Shown one piece after another: positions 45,036-53,109 of a stretch of DNA of 64,000 nt. Origin of the DNA: Bacillota bacterium (lineage in GTDB: Bacteria; Bacillota; Clostridia; Christensenellales; Christensenellaceae); contig JAEWMJ010000049.1 in NCBI GenBank assembly GCA_023393165.1, forward strand, positions 94,577 through 158,576, written 5' to 3'. Within the stretch, counting starts at the first letter, position 1, and each line of letters starts with the position of its first letter. Made by a program: the position numbers and the translations under genes. Under the pieces are notes generated by a model. That model saw nothing but the letters and a program-made list of their open reading frames with translations, did not search any database and was not told the DNA's origin.

Positions 45036-46667
45036 ATGAAGAATTTAAAGCTGCAAACCCCGCAGGGTACGGCGGATTGCCTGCAGGAGGAATGCGCGCA
45101 GATAAGAAACCTGGAGAATATTTTCCGCGAAGAATTTATTGAGGGCGGGTACAGCGAGATCGCGACGCCTGCATTTGAATACTACGACGTATTTACGCAC
45201 GACGCCGTGCCTTATGTACAGGAAAATATGATCAAATTTTTTGATCTGAACGGCAGGATACTGGTGCTCCGGCCGGAGATGACGGTGCCCATCGCACGCG
45301 TTGCGGCGACGAAACTGCTGGCCCGGCAGGATATCCTGAAGCTGTTCTACATTCAGAACGTCTACGGTTTTCTGGATCAAAGCCTGGATTCGCAGGCGGA
45401 AATATCGCAGGCGGGCGTGGAATACATCGGACAGTCCGGATGCGAAGCGGACGCGGAAGTGATCGCGCTTGCAATCAAATCGCTTGAGCTTGCAGGCTTG
45501 AAGCATTTCAAACTGGAAATCGGCCAGGTTGCATTTTTCAGGGGCCTTCTTTCGGGCGCGGCGCTGGACGACGACCAGGTGGAAAAAATCCGCGCGTTGG
45601 TGGACGCCAAAAACACGGTGGAATTGGATTATGAGTTATCCAAAATGCCCATCAGCGGCGGTTTAAAGAAAAAACTATTGGCTTTGCCGGATCTGTTCGG
45701 GGAAAACGAAAAAGTTTTTGATATGGCGTATTCTTTTGCACAAAACGAGGAGTCCAAAAAAGCCGTCGACAACGTCAAACAGATTTACGATATTCTGGTG
45801 GGCCTTCAGCTTGAAAAATATGTTTCCGTGGATTTCGGCCTTCTGCACAATTATAAATATTACTCGGGAATCATCATCCGGGGCATTACGGATGAAGTCG
45901 GATCTCCGATACTTTCCGGCGGGAGGTACGACAACCTGCTGGGCGAATTCGGCAGGCCCGCTCCGGCGACGGGTTTTGCGCTGCGTATAAAAGAGATCAT
46001 AACGGCGTTAAACAAACAAAATGAAAATAAAAACGGCAGCAAAAGCTACCTCACCATTGCGCTGGCCAAGGGAAGGCTTGCAACGGACGTTCAGAAGTAC
46101 CTTGGAAAATGCAACGTGGATTTAACGGAATTTGAAGACATCAGCCGCAAACTCATCCTTTACGACGATACGAACAACATCCGGTTTTTACTTGTAAAAC
46201 CTGCGGATGTTCCGGTATATGTTTACCACGGCGCCGCGGACATCGGAATCGTGGGCAAGGATACCCTTCTTGAAGCGGGATTGCCGCTGTATGAAATGCT
46301 GGATTTAAAACGTGCGAAATGCAGGATGTGCGTGGCGGGAAAAGCGGGGCAGGACAACGTAAAAAAAATCGCGACCAAATATCCGCGCGTCACAAAGATG
46401 TATTACGATTCCAAGGGCCAGGACATAGAAATCATCAAATTGAACGGCAGCATAGAACTTGCCCCGATCATCGGGCTTTCGGACGTTATCGTGGATATTG
46501 TGGAGAGCGGAAGGACGCTTGTGGAGAACGGACTATCCATACTGGAGGATATATGCGAAGTCAGCGCGCGGCTGGTCGTCAACCGGGTGAGCCTGAAAAC
46601 AAAATCTTCCCAGATTTATCCCCTGATTACGCAAATGCGCCAGGCGCTGGAGGAAGAATCATGCTGA
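45036..46667 (+). CDS. hisZG: Fused ATP phosphoribosyltransferase: HisZ regulatory + HisG catalytic
   Basis: A single 543-residue frame joins both subunits of the short-form ATP-PRT, the first enzyme of histidine synthesis. Residues 1 to about 325 are HisZ, a HisRS-like domain (QTPQGTADCL, VLRPEMTVPIARV, YYSGIIIRG, SGGRYDNLLGEFG). After a hydrophilic Asn/Lys-rich linker (about 326-335), residues 336-543 are short-form HisG (TIALAKGRL, GAADIGIVGKDTL, and the PRPP loop DIVESGRTL at 487-495). The two are normally separate genes forming an octamer. Both halves look intact. It overlaps hisD by 7 nt. Confidence 0.92.
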   Translation: MKNLKLQTPQGTADCLQEECAQIRNLENIFREEFIEGGYSEIATPAFEYYDVFTHDAVPYVQENMIKFFDLNGRILVLRPEMTVPIARVAATKLLARQDILKLFYIQNVYGFLDQSLDSQAEISQAGVEYIGQSGCEADAEVIALAIKSLELAGLKHFKLEIGQVAFFRGLLSGAALDDDQVEKIRALVDAKNTVELDYELSKMPISGGLKKKLLALPDLFGENEKVFDMAYSFAQNEESKKAVDNVKQIYDILVGLQLEKYVSVDFGLLHNYKYYSGIIIRGITDEVGSPILSGGRYDNLLGEFGRPAPATGFALRIKEIITALNKQNENKNGSKSYLTIALAKGRLATDVQKYLGKCNVDLTEFEDISRKLILYDDTNNIRFLLVKPADVPVYVYHGAADIGIVGKDTLLEAGLPLYEMLDLKRAKCRMCVAGKAGQDNVKKIATKYPRVTKMYYDSKGQDIEIIKLNGSIELAPIIGLSDVIVDIVESGRTLVENGLSILEDICEVSARLVVNRVSLKTKSSQIYPLITQMRQALEEESC

Positions 46668-47956
46668 AAATTTTGAAATCATCGGAAAAAAGTGAAATCA
46701 CGCAAAGGCTGCTGATGCGCGGCCGGGGCGATTTTTCTAAAGAACAGCAGGCTGTGGACGCGATACTGCGGGATATCGCGGAGGGCGGAGACAAAGCGCT
46801 TTTTGCAGCCATATTGAAATACGACGGGTTTGACGCAAACGAATCCAATATTCTTGTTACGGAAGAAGAAATAAAGGAAGCTTATGATCAAACCGATCCC
46901 GAGTTTGTTGAAATCATGAAAAAATCCGCAAAAAATATTTATGAGTTCCACAATATGCAGGTTCGGAAAGACTGGTTTATCGAGCAGGAGGGAAAGATAC
47001 TCGGCCAGCTTTACAGGCCAGTTGACAGCGCGGGCGTCTACGTGCCGGGCGGCAAAGCCGCATATCCTTCCAGCGTGCTCATGAACATCATTCCGGCAAA
47101 ATGCGCGGGTGTACAAAACGTGTATGCGGCCACTCCGGCAAGAGCTGGACGGGTGAATCCCGCCACGCTTGTTGCGGCTAAGGAAGCCGGCGCGGACAGG
47201 ATCTATAAAATGGGCGGGGCGCAGGCAATCGCGGCATTTGCCTTTGGCACTCAAACGATACCGAGGGTGGACGTTATTGCGGGCCCCGGAAATATATATG
47301 TAGCCCTTGCAAAGAAAGCGGTATTCGGCAGCGTAGGCGTGGATATGATCGCAGGGCCTTCCGAAGTGCTGATTCTTGCGGATGACAGCGCAACATCAAA
47401 ATTTATCGCCGCGGATTTTCTTTCGCAGGCCGAACACGACGAAATGGCCGCCTGCGTATTGGTGACAACCAGCGGCAGGATTGCGGGGGAAGTTGAAAAG
47501 GAAGTATACGCCCAGATGGAGACCCTTCCCAAAAAAGATATCGTGCAAAAATCCATAGACCGGTACGGTACGATTATACTGGCGGAAGATTTGGACGACG
47601 CAGCGGGTATTGTAAACGAGATAGCGCCCGAACATCTGGAGATATGCACAAAGGACCCGAAGGAAACGCTTGCTAAAATCAAAAACGCGGGTTCCATATT
47701 TTTAGGCGAGTATTCGCCCGAACCTTTGGGCGATTATTTTGCGGGTCCCAACCATGTCCTCCCCACAAACGGGACGGCCAGATTTTCCTCGCCGCTGAAT
47801 GTGGATCATTTCCAAAAAAAATCGAGTGTGATATACTATTCCAGGGAAGAATTCCGGAAGGTATACGGGGATATCCGGAAATTTGCCGTCCGGGAAGGAC
47901 TTGACGCTCATGCCCGCGCGGCTGTGATACGTTTTGACTCAGAAAAGGCGGAATAG
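46661..47956 (+). CDS. hisD: Histidinol dehydrogenase
   Basis: A 431-residue zinc enzyme oxidising histidinol to histidine in two NAD-dependent steps. Family blocks: PVDSAGVYVPGGKAAYPSSVLMN, GGAQAIAAFAFGT, DVIAGPGNIYVALAKK, MIAGPSEVLILAD, QAEHD and APEHLEI. The frame is open far upstream, but ATG 46661 (MLKILKSS) is the real start, overlapping the hisZG stop. Confidence 0.96.
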   Translation: MLKILKSSEKSEITQRLLMRGRGDFSKEQQAVDAILRDIAEGGDKALFAAILKYDGFDANESNILVTEEEIKEAYDQTDPEFVEIMKKSAKNIYEFHNMQVRKDWFIEQEGKILGQLYRPVDSAGVYVPGGKAAYPSSVLMNIIPAKCAGVQNVYAATPARAGRVNPATLVAAKEAGADRIYKMGGAQAIAAFAFGTQTIPRVDVIAGPGNIYVALAKKAVFGSVGVDMIAGPSEVLILADDSATSKFIAADFLSQAEHDEMAACVLVTTSGRIAGEVEKEVYAQMETLPKKDIVQKSIDRYGTIILAEDLDDAAGIVNEIAPEHLEICTKDPKETLAKIKNAGSIFLGEYSPEPLGDYFAGPNHVLPTNGTARFSSPLNVDHFQKKSSVIYYSREEFRKVYGDIRKFAVREGLDAHARAAVIRFDSEKAE

Positions 47957-48004
47957 CGATCCGTATCCTTTGAATGGTACTCTTCAATCAATAAGGAGGT
48001 ATGC

Positions 48005-48589
48005 ATGAGAACCAGCGAAAAAACAAGAAAAACCACCGAAACAGATATACGGCTGAAACTGGATCTTGACGGAAAAGGTAAATACGATGTCGATACCAAA
48101 ATCGGATTTTTCGACCATATGCTTGAACTGTTTACAAAACATTCGCAGATGGATCTATTCCTTGTCTGCGACGGAGATATCCATGTAGACGAGCACCACA
48201 CGGTGGAAGACTGCGGGATCGTGCTGGGACAGGCGATTGCGGAAGCTCTTGGAAACAAGGAGAAAATATGTCGTTATGCGACCCAGTTTGTGCCTATGGA
48301 CGAAACGCTTGTGATGGTCAGCCTGGATATCAGCGGGCGACCTTATTTAAAATATGACGCTGAGTTTCTGACCAGGGGTGCAGGCGAGTTCGACGCGCAG
48401 TGGTGTGAGGAATTCTTTCGCGCGCTGGCCGTTAACGCAGGACTTACGCTGCATATCAAGATGATGTACGGCGAAAATACCCACCATATCATCGAAGCGA
48501 TATTCAAGGCTGCCGGACGGGCAATCAGGGAAGCCGCATCCATAGATCAGCGCCTTCAGGGCGTACTTTCAACGAAAGGCATGTTATGA
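48005..48589 (+). CDS. hisB: Imidazoleglycerol-phosphate dehydratase
   Basis: A 194-residue manganese dehydratase (monofunctional, no phosphatase domain). Metal-binding repeats are visible as FFDHMLELFTKHS, DEHHTVEDCG and later HHIIEAIFKA. A 48-nt gap and aaggagg precede it; it overlaps hisH by 4 nt. Histidinol-phosphate phosphatase must be encoded elsewhere. Confidence 0.96.
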   Translation: MRTSEKTRKTTETDIRLKLDLDGKGKYDVDTKIGFFDHMLELFTKHSQMDLFLVCDGDIHVDEHHTVEDCGIVLGQAIAEALGNKEKICRYATQFVPMDETLVMVSLDISGRPYLKYDAEFLTRGAGEFDAQWCEEFFRALAVNAGLTLHIKMMYGENTHHIIEAIFKAAGRAIREAASIDQRLQGVLSTKGML

Positions 48590-49188
48590 TAGCTATTGTA
48601 GACTACGGAATGGGGAATTTGCGCAGCGTGCAGAAGGCTCTTGAAATTCAGGGGTTTGAAGCCGTCATTACAAGGGACAAAAATTGTATCCGCGACGCGG
48701 GGCATATCATACTGCCGGGCGTGGGCGCGATAGGAGACGCTATGGCCAATCTGGATAAGACCGGACTGATCCCCGTCCTTTTGAATGAAGTTAAAAAAGG
48801 CAAACCTTTTCTTGGCATTTGCCTGGGCATGCAGATGCTTTTTGACAAAAGCTTTGAAAACGGAGAATATGAGTGCTTTGGGCTGATTACGGGCGAGGTT
48901 ATGCCTTTTGCGGTTGATTTATGGGTTCCGCATATCGGATGGAACAGTCTTGAAATTAGCAAAAGCACCATACTGGACGATCCCGGGGAAAATATCTACG
49001 TTTATTTTGTCCACTCATACCACGCAAAGTGCAGCAACAGCGAAGATGTTGCCGCCGTTACATGTTATGGCTACGATTTTGCAAGCGCTGTTGAAAAAGA
49101 CAATGTTTTCGGCGTTCAGTTCCATCCCGAAAAAAGCGGAGACACGGGACTTAAAATTCTAAAAAAATTTGGAGGTTTAAAGGCATGA
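48586..49188 (+). CDS. hisH: Imidazole glycerol phosphate synthase, glutaminase subunit
   Basis: A 200-residue class I glutamine amidotransferase. It has DYGMGNLRSVQKAL, the nucleophile Cys in FLGICLGMQML, and the His-x-Glu pair in GVQFHPEKSG. It delivers ammonia to HisF, encoded two genes downstream. Overlaps hisB and hisA by ATGA junctions. Confidence 0.97.
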   Translation: MIAIVDYGMGNLRSVQKALEIQGFEAVITRDKNCIRDAGHIILPGVGAIGDAMANLDKTGLIPVLLNEVKKGKPFLGICLGMQMLFDKSFENGEYECFGLITGEVMPFAVDLWVPHIGWNSLEISKSTILDDPGENIYVYFVHSYHAKCSNSEDVAAVTCYGYDFASAVEKDNVFGVQFHPEKSGDTGLKILKKFGGLKA

Positions 49189-49898
49189 AGATTTATCCCG
49201 CAATCGATATAAAAGGAGGCAGGTGCGTCCGCCTGCTGAAAGGCGAAATGGACCAGTGCACGGATTACGGCGATCCGGTTGAAGCAGCAAAAAAGTGGGA
49301 AAGCGAAGGCGCGGAATATCTGCATCTTGTCGATTTGGACGGAGCTTTTGAAGGAAAATTTATGAATCAGGACATTGTCAACCAGATCGTGCGCTCCATC
49401 AAGATACCGGTTCAAATGGGCGGAGGAATCCGCTCGGAAAAAGACGTTGAAAACCGCCTGGACAAAATGGGTATTTCGAGAATCGTATTGGGTACAGTGA
49501 TCCACACCAAGCCGAACCTTTTAAAATGGGCCCTTAACCGCTACAGCGACAGGATCGCGGTAGCGATAGACGCCAAAGACGGCAAGGTCTGCATCAACGG
49601 CTGGGTGGAAAGCGTGGAAGAAGACGCGGTGGCGCTTGCCGTACGCATGAAGGATATGGGCGTTAAAAATATCATATATACGGATGTATCGCGCGACGGG
49701 ATGATGACGGGCCCCAACATCGAACGTACGGCCGAGATGGTCAAACGCACATGGATCAGCATTATCGCATCGGGCGGCATCAGTACGCTTGACGATATCG
49801 TTGCTGTGCGCGGAACGGGCGCATGCGGCGTCATATTGGGAAAGGCGCTGTATTCCGGCGCGTTCACCTTAAAAGAAGCAATGAAAACGGGTAAATGA
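49185..49898 (+). CDS. hisA: ProFAR isomerase
   Basis: A 237-residue TIM barrel catalysing the Amadori rearrangement of ProFAR to PRFAR. Catalytic Asp residues are in PAIDIKGGRCVRL and in YTDVSRDGMMTGPN. VDLDGAFEG and GGGIRSEKDV are phosphate-site marks. It overlaps hisH and is 1 nt from hisF. Confidence 0.96.
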   Translation: MKIYPAIDIKGGRCVRLLKGEMDQCTDYGDPVEAAKKWESEGAEYLHLVDLDGAFEGKFMNQDIVNQIVRSIKIPVQMGGGIRSEKDVENRLDKMGISRIVLGTVIHTKPNLLKWALNRYSDRIAVAIDAKDGKVCINGWVESVEEDAVALAVRMKDMGVKNIIYTDVSRDGMMTGPNIERTAEMVKRTWISIIASGGISTLDDIVAVRGTGACGVILGKALYSGAFTLKEAMKTGK

Positions 49899-49899
49899 G

Positions 49900-50658
49900 A
49901 TGCTGACAAGAAGGATCATCCCATGCCTTGACGTGCATGCGGGCAGGGTAGTAAAAGGCGTTAACTTTATCAACCTGAAGGATGCGGGCGACCCTGTGGA
50001 GGTAGCCAAAGCGTATAACGCCGAAGGCGCAGACGAGCTTGTATTCCTGGATATAACCGCCTCCGCTCATGAGAGGAACATCATGCTGGACGTTGTCTCC
50101 AAGACGGCCGAGCAGGTATTTATTCCCCTGACGGTCGGGGGCGGCATCCGGAGCGTGGAAGATTTCAGAAAGATACTGAAATGCGGCGCGGACAAGATAT
50201 CAATCAATTCTTCCGCAATCAAGGATCCGGATCTGATTACAAACGCCGCCAAGAAGTTCGGCAGCCAGTGCGTAGTATGCGCGATAGACGCCAAGCGAAC
50301 GCCTGACGGAAAGTTTGAAGTGTTTTTAAACGGGGGCAGGGTAAATACCGGCATCGACGCACTCTGTTGGGCGCAGGAAGCGGTCCGACGGGGAGCGGGG
50401 GAAATTCTGCTTACCAGTATGGATACGGACGGCACCAAGGCGGGTTACGACATTGAACTCACTTCTCTTGTGACCGAAAGAGTCAACGTACCGGTTATCG
50501 CTTCCGGGGGCGCGGGCAAGTTGGAGCATTTTTCTGAAGTGATTCTAAAAGCGAACGCCAGCGCGGTTTTAGCCGCATCACTGTTTCACTACAAGGAACT
50601 TAAAATTTCGGATTTGAAAAGCTATCTGCGCGGCTGCGGTATAGCCGTACGGATGTAA
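49900..50658 (+). CDS. hisF: Imidazole glycerol phosphate synthase, cyclase subunit
   Basis: A 252-residue TIM-barrel cyclase that uses ammonia from HisH to make imidazole glycerol phosphate and AICAR. It has RIIPCLDVHAGRVVKGVNF (catalytic Asp), LVFLDITASAHER, TVGGGIRSVEDF, AIDAKR and LTSMDTDGTKAGYD (second catalytic Asp). Confidence 0.97.
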   Translation: MLTRRIIPCLDVHAGRVVKGVNFINLKDAGDPVEVAKAYNAEGADELVFLDITASAHERNIMLDVVSKTAEQVFIPLTVGGGIRSVEDFRKILKCGADKISINSSAIKDPDLITNAAKKFGSQCVVCAIDAKRTPDGKFEVFLNGGRVNTGIDALCWAQEAVRRGAGEILLTSMDTDGTKAGYDIELTSLVTERVNVPVIASGGAGKLEHFSEVILKANASAVLAASLFHYKELKISDLKSYLRGCGIAVRM

Positions 50659-50672
50659 AATAAGGAGTTACG

Positions 50673-51308
50673 ATGGATATTTCGGCATTACTAGAAGAGA
50701 TTAAATTTGATGAAAAGGGCCTGGTTCCCGCAATTGCGCAGAGCGCGGATACCGGCGCAGTTCTGATGCAGGCGTTCATGAACCGGGAATCGTTTCAGAA
50801 AACGGTTGAAACCGGGTATGCGCATTATTATTCCAGAAGCAGGCAAAAATTATGGAAAAAGGGCGAACAGTCGGGCAATACGCAGAAGGTGGCTGAAATC
50901 GCGCTGGACTGCGACAGGGATTCTGTGCTTTTAAAAGTGCACCAGATGGGTCCTGCCTGCCATACAGGGGAATATTCCTGTTTCCATAATGAAATACTAA
51001 ATAATGAGAGCGTTGAAGAGGAATCCGGCGCGGTAATGGAGGAATTGTTTGCGATCGTATCCGACCGGAAAGCGAATCCCAAAGAAGGTTCCTATACGAA
51101 TTATCTTTTTGAAAAAGGGATCGACAAGATATTAAAAAAGGTGGGAGAGGAGACGGCCGAAGTTATTATTGCCGCGAAGAATCCCGGCACGGACGAACTC
51201 AGATACGAGGCTGCCGACCTGCTGTATCACCTGACAGTTTTGTTCTGCGAAAAAGGGCTTTTGCCCGGCGAGGTATTCAAAGAATTAAAAAGCAGGCATA
51301 AAAAATAA
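50673..51308 (+). CDS. hisIE: Bifunctional phosphoribosyl-AMP cyclohydrolase / phosphoribosyl-ATP pyrophosphatase
   Basis: A 211-residue fusion for steps two and three of the pathway. The HisI part (about 1-110) has ETGYAHYYSRSR, LWKKGEQSGNTQ, and zinc ligands in DCDRD and PACHTG. The HisE part (about 115-211) has FEKGIDKILKKVGEETAEVIIAAK and YEAADLLYHLTVL. It is the last gene of the operon. No hisC aminotransferase gene is present in the cluster. Confidence 0.95.
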   Translation: MDISALLEEIKFDEKGLVPAIAQSADTGAVLMQAFMNRESFQKTVETGYAHYYSRSRQKLWKKGEQSGNTQKVAEIALDCDRDSVLLKVHQMGPACHTGEYSCFHNEILNNESVEEESGAVMEELFAIVSDRKANPKEGSYTNYLFEKGIDKILKKVGEETAEVIIAAKNPGTDELRYEAADLLYHLTVLFCEKGLLPGEVFKELKSRHKK

Positions 51309-51388
51309 AGTTTGATAGCTTTTGGGAGATAACCGAAGTATTTTTGAGTATTTTTAATAAATATTAAATAAATTGAGAAAAATACCCT

Positions 51389-51417
51389 TTGACAGTTTGC
51401 TTTATCTGTTATATCAT
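51389..51417 (+). promoter_or_regulatory. Promoter of the tRNA cluster
   Basis: TTGACA (51389-51394), 17-nt spacer, TATCAT (51412-51417), 36 nt before tRNA-Val. A small CGCGCC/GGCGCG hairpin (51424-51441) lies at the expected 5' end of the transcript. Confidence 0.6.
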
Positions 51418-51453
51418 AATATTCGCGCCCGAAACGGCGCGGCTGCAATGTGT

Positions 51454-51529
51454 GGGAGCATAGCTCAGCTGGGAGAGCACCTGCCTTACAAGCAGGGGGT
51501 CACAGGTTCGAGCCCTGTTGCTCCCACCA
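51454..51529 (+). tRNA. tRNA-Val (anticodon TAC)
   Basis: A 76-nt cloverleaf: acceptor gggagca/tgctccc, D arm with agctcagctgggagagc, anticodon loop cttacaa (TAC), T arm with ggttcgagccc, and an encoded CCA end. Confidence 0.97.
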
Positions 51530-51548
51530 TTACAATTTTACGCATGAT

Positions 51549-51623
51549 GCGGGAGTGACTCAGTGGTAGAGTGTCGCCTTGCCAAGGCGAATGTCGCGAG
51601 TTCGAATCTCGTCTTCCGCTCCA
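51549..51623 (+). tRNA. tRNA-Gly (anticodon GCC)
   Basis: A 75-nt cloverleaf: acceptor gcgggag/cttccgc (one G-U pair), anticodon loop ttgccaa (GCC), T loop gttcgaatc, and an encoded CCA end. Confidence 0.97.
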
Positions 51624-51636
51624 AAGTTACTAAAGT

Positions 51637-51672
51637 TTTAGCCCTCCCGGTACGTGATCTGCGAGGGCTAAA
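51637..51672. repeat. 10-bp hairpin between tRNA-Gly and tRNA-Cys
   Basis: TTTAGCCCTC (51637-51646) and GAGGGCTAAA (51663-51672) form a perfect stem with a 16-nt loop in the 59-nt spacer. No T-run follows, so it may be a processing signal or a remnant rather than a terminator. Confidence 0.5.
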
Positions 51673-51682
51673 TAAACGTAAT

Positions 51683-51756
51683 GGCGCCATAGCCAAGTGG
51701 CAAGGCAGAGGCCTGCAAAGCCTTTATCCCCAGTTCAAATCTGGGTGGCGCCTCCA
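51683..51756 (+). tRNA. tRNA-Cys (anticodon GCA)
   Basis: A 74-nt cloverleaf: acceptor ggcgcca/tggcgcc, anticodon loop ctgcaaa (GCA), T loop gttcaaatc, and an encoded CCA end. Confidence 0.97.
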
Positions 51757-51779
51757 AATCAAAAGAACGAGATTGATAC

Positions 51780-51816
51780 ATAAAGGCGAGTCCAACAGGA
51801 CTGGCCTTTATTGTTA
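51780..51816 (+). terminator. Terminator of the tRNA cluster
   Basis: ATAAAGGC and AGTCC pair with GGACT and GCCTTTAT around a 4-nt loop, with one-base mismatches between the two stem parts; ttgtta follows. It begins 23 nt after tRNA-Cys. Confidence 0.75.
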
Positions 51817-51839
51817 TACGGCTGAAAACCGCTTGTAAT

Positions 51840-52251
51840 AAGTTTTTTTGATATGAAGCATGATTATTGAAACTCAAATTTATGTAACCGATAATGGATA
51901 CCATCGAGTCTTTTACGAAAACTTTAAGCAAAATATTAATGGCTGTACCCTTGGGGATGTTATATATCCATATAAAACAATGTCAGACGAATAGACATGA
52001 TTTACACAATATGTTAAAATAAAATCAGTGTTATTCAAGGCTAGCTCATTCAAGCCAAGTATAGCTTAATATGAAAGCACATTTATGATATTTATTATTT
52101 TTATGCTAATAATGGGGTATAGGTTTTAATACTAAACTGCAGGTTAAATTGACTGCTAATTAGAAACGAAGGCGTTTATGCCTGCATATTTAAAATACAT
52201 GTAAATACGACTGCGCTTTAAAAAACGAAAAAAAGTCGGAGGAAGAAGCAT
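51840..52251. other. AT-rich 412-nt gap with candidate promoters, no gene
   Basis: No convincing ORF or RNA. Candidate promoters are TTGAAA-17-GATAAT (51867-51895) and TAGACA-17-TAAAAT (51992-52020). The latter would leave a leader of about 220 nt before the SatD-like gene. The base composition is visibly more AT-rich than the his operon and stays so through the next two genes. I see no direct repeat of a tRNA 3' end that would mark an integration site. Confidence 0.4.
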
Positions 52252-53109
52252 ATGAATTATACTGCACTAATTATAGATATGAGAAAGTCAAAAATGATGT
52301 CAGTAGAAGCAAGATTCGAAGCTCAGTTACTTATGAAGAATTGCATTAACAAATTGCATTTTTTATTTGATAGTAAGCTGAGATATGATGTTGATTTTAG
52401 TGGTGGAGATAGCGTACAAGGCGTGTTTAAGTCTTCAGCTGCAGCCTACTTATATGCTCGTTTGTTTCTGCTTCTAATGTACCCTGTTCCAATGCGTTGT
52501 GGTTTAGGGTTTGGGACGATTGATATTCAAATGGAAAAAATGAAAACAAATGCGCAGGATGGCATTGCGTATCATAAAGCTAAATATAGTGTTGACGAAT
52601 ATAAAGATGAACAAGATAGAAATATTATTTTTTTCTCTGAGGAAAAAATTGACAGAACCATTAATGCTTTACTATTAGCGTCTGGTATTCTACATAAAAA
52701 TCATACAAGTATACAACATGGCTATCAAATGCTATTAGAATTGCAAACTCCCATAATTATTGATTCTTTTCAAAATAAATTTAAAAATATTGTTCCATTT
52801 ATGTTAGAGCGTGTCAATTCCATCCGCAAAGAGAGACAATTTGTTGACATCGAAAATTACAAATATTCTGAGGACCCATTTTTACTTGAGGATGAACTTT
52901 ATTTTAGCAATAATAATAACAGTAAAAGTAAAATAATTATAAATACAAACAGGCATGGACAAGCTACAGCAATTGCAAAGGCTGTTGGAGTGCAACATCA
53001 AAGTGTTACAGATATACTAAATAGAAGCTCTGCTCACCGGATTAGAGATATTGAAGCAGTGGTTGCCTTGATGCTTTTAGAAAAGTATGATCGGGAGGAA
53101 GTATTTTGA
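52252..53109 (+). CDS. SatD-like protein: GGDEF-like palm domain plus C-terminal helix-turn-helix
   Basis: A 285-residue protein. The N-terminal half has the element order of a nucleotidyl-cyclase palm: a first strand ALIIDMRKS with D9, a hairpin DFSGGDSVQG with GGD at 51-53, a strand CGLGFGTI (83-90), and DGIAYHKAK (103-111), like the late A-x-x-A-K helix of GGDEF proteins. The Glu after GGD is Ser. The C-terminus (about 236-285) carries a helix-turn-helix, TAIAKAVGVQHQSVTDIL. It resembles SatD of streptococcal acid-tolerance operons, whose function is unknown. The next gene starts inside its stop codon region (TTGA), so the pair is coupled. Codon use is AT-rich, unlike neighbours. Confidence 0.65.
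   Translation: MNYTALIIDMRKSKMMSVEARFEAQLLMKNCINKLHFLFDSKLRYDVDFSGGDSVQGVFKSSAAAYLYARLFLLLMYPVPMRCGLGFGTIDIQMEKMKTNAQDGIAYHKAKYSVDEYKDEQDRNIIFFSEEKIDRTINALLLASGILHKNHTSIQHGYQMLLELQTPIIIDSFQNKFKNIVPFMLERVNSIRKERQFVDIENYKYSEDPFLLEDELYFSNNNNSKSKIIINTNRHGQATAIAKAVGVQHQSVTDILNRSSAHRIRDIEAVVALMLLEKYDREEVF

Noticed and set aside
46319..46660. Upstream extension of hisD as a 545-residue ORF
   Set aside because: This part overlaps the HisG domain in another frame and has no resemblance to HisD; the HisD family begins at ATG 46661.
51373..51838. Short ORFs across the tRNA genes
   Set aside because: They coincide with three well-formed tRNAs and have no protein-like features.
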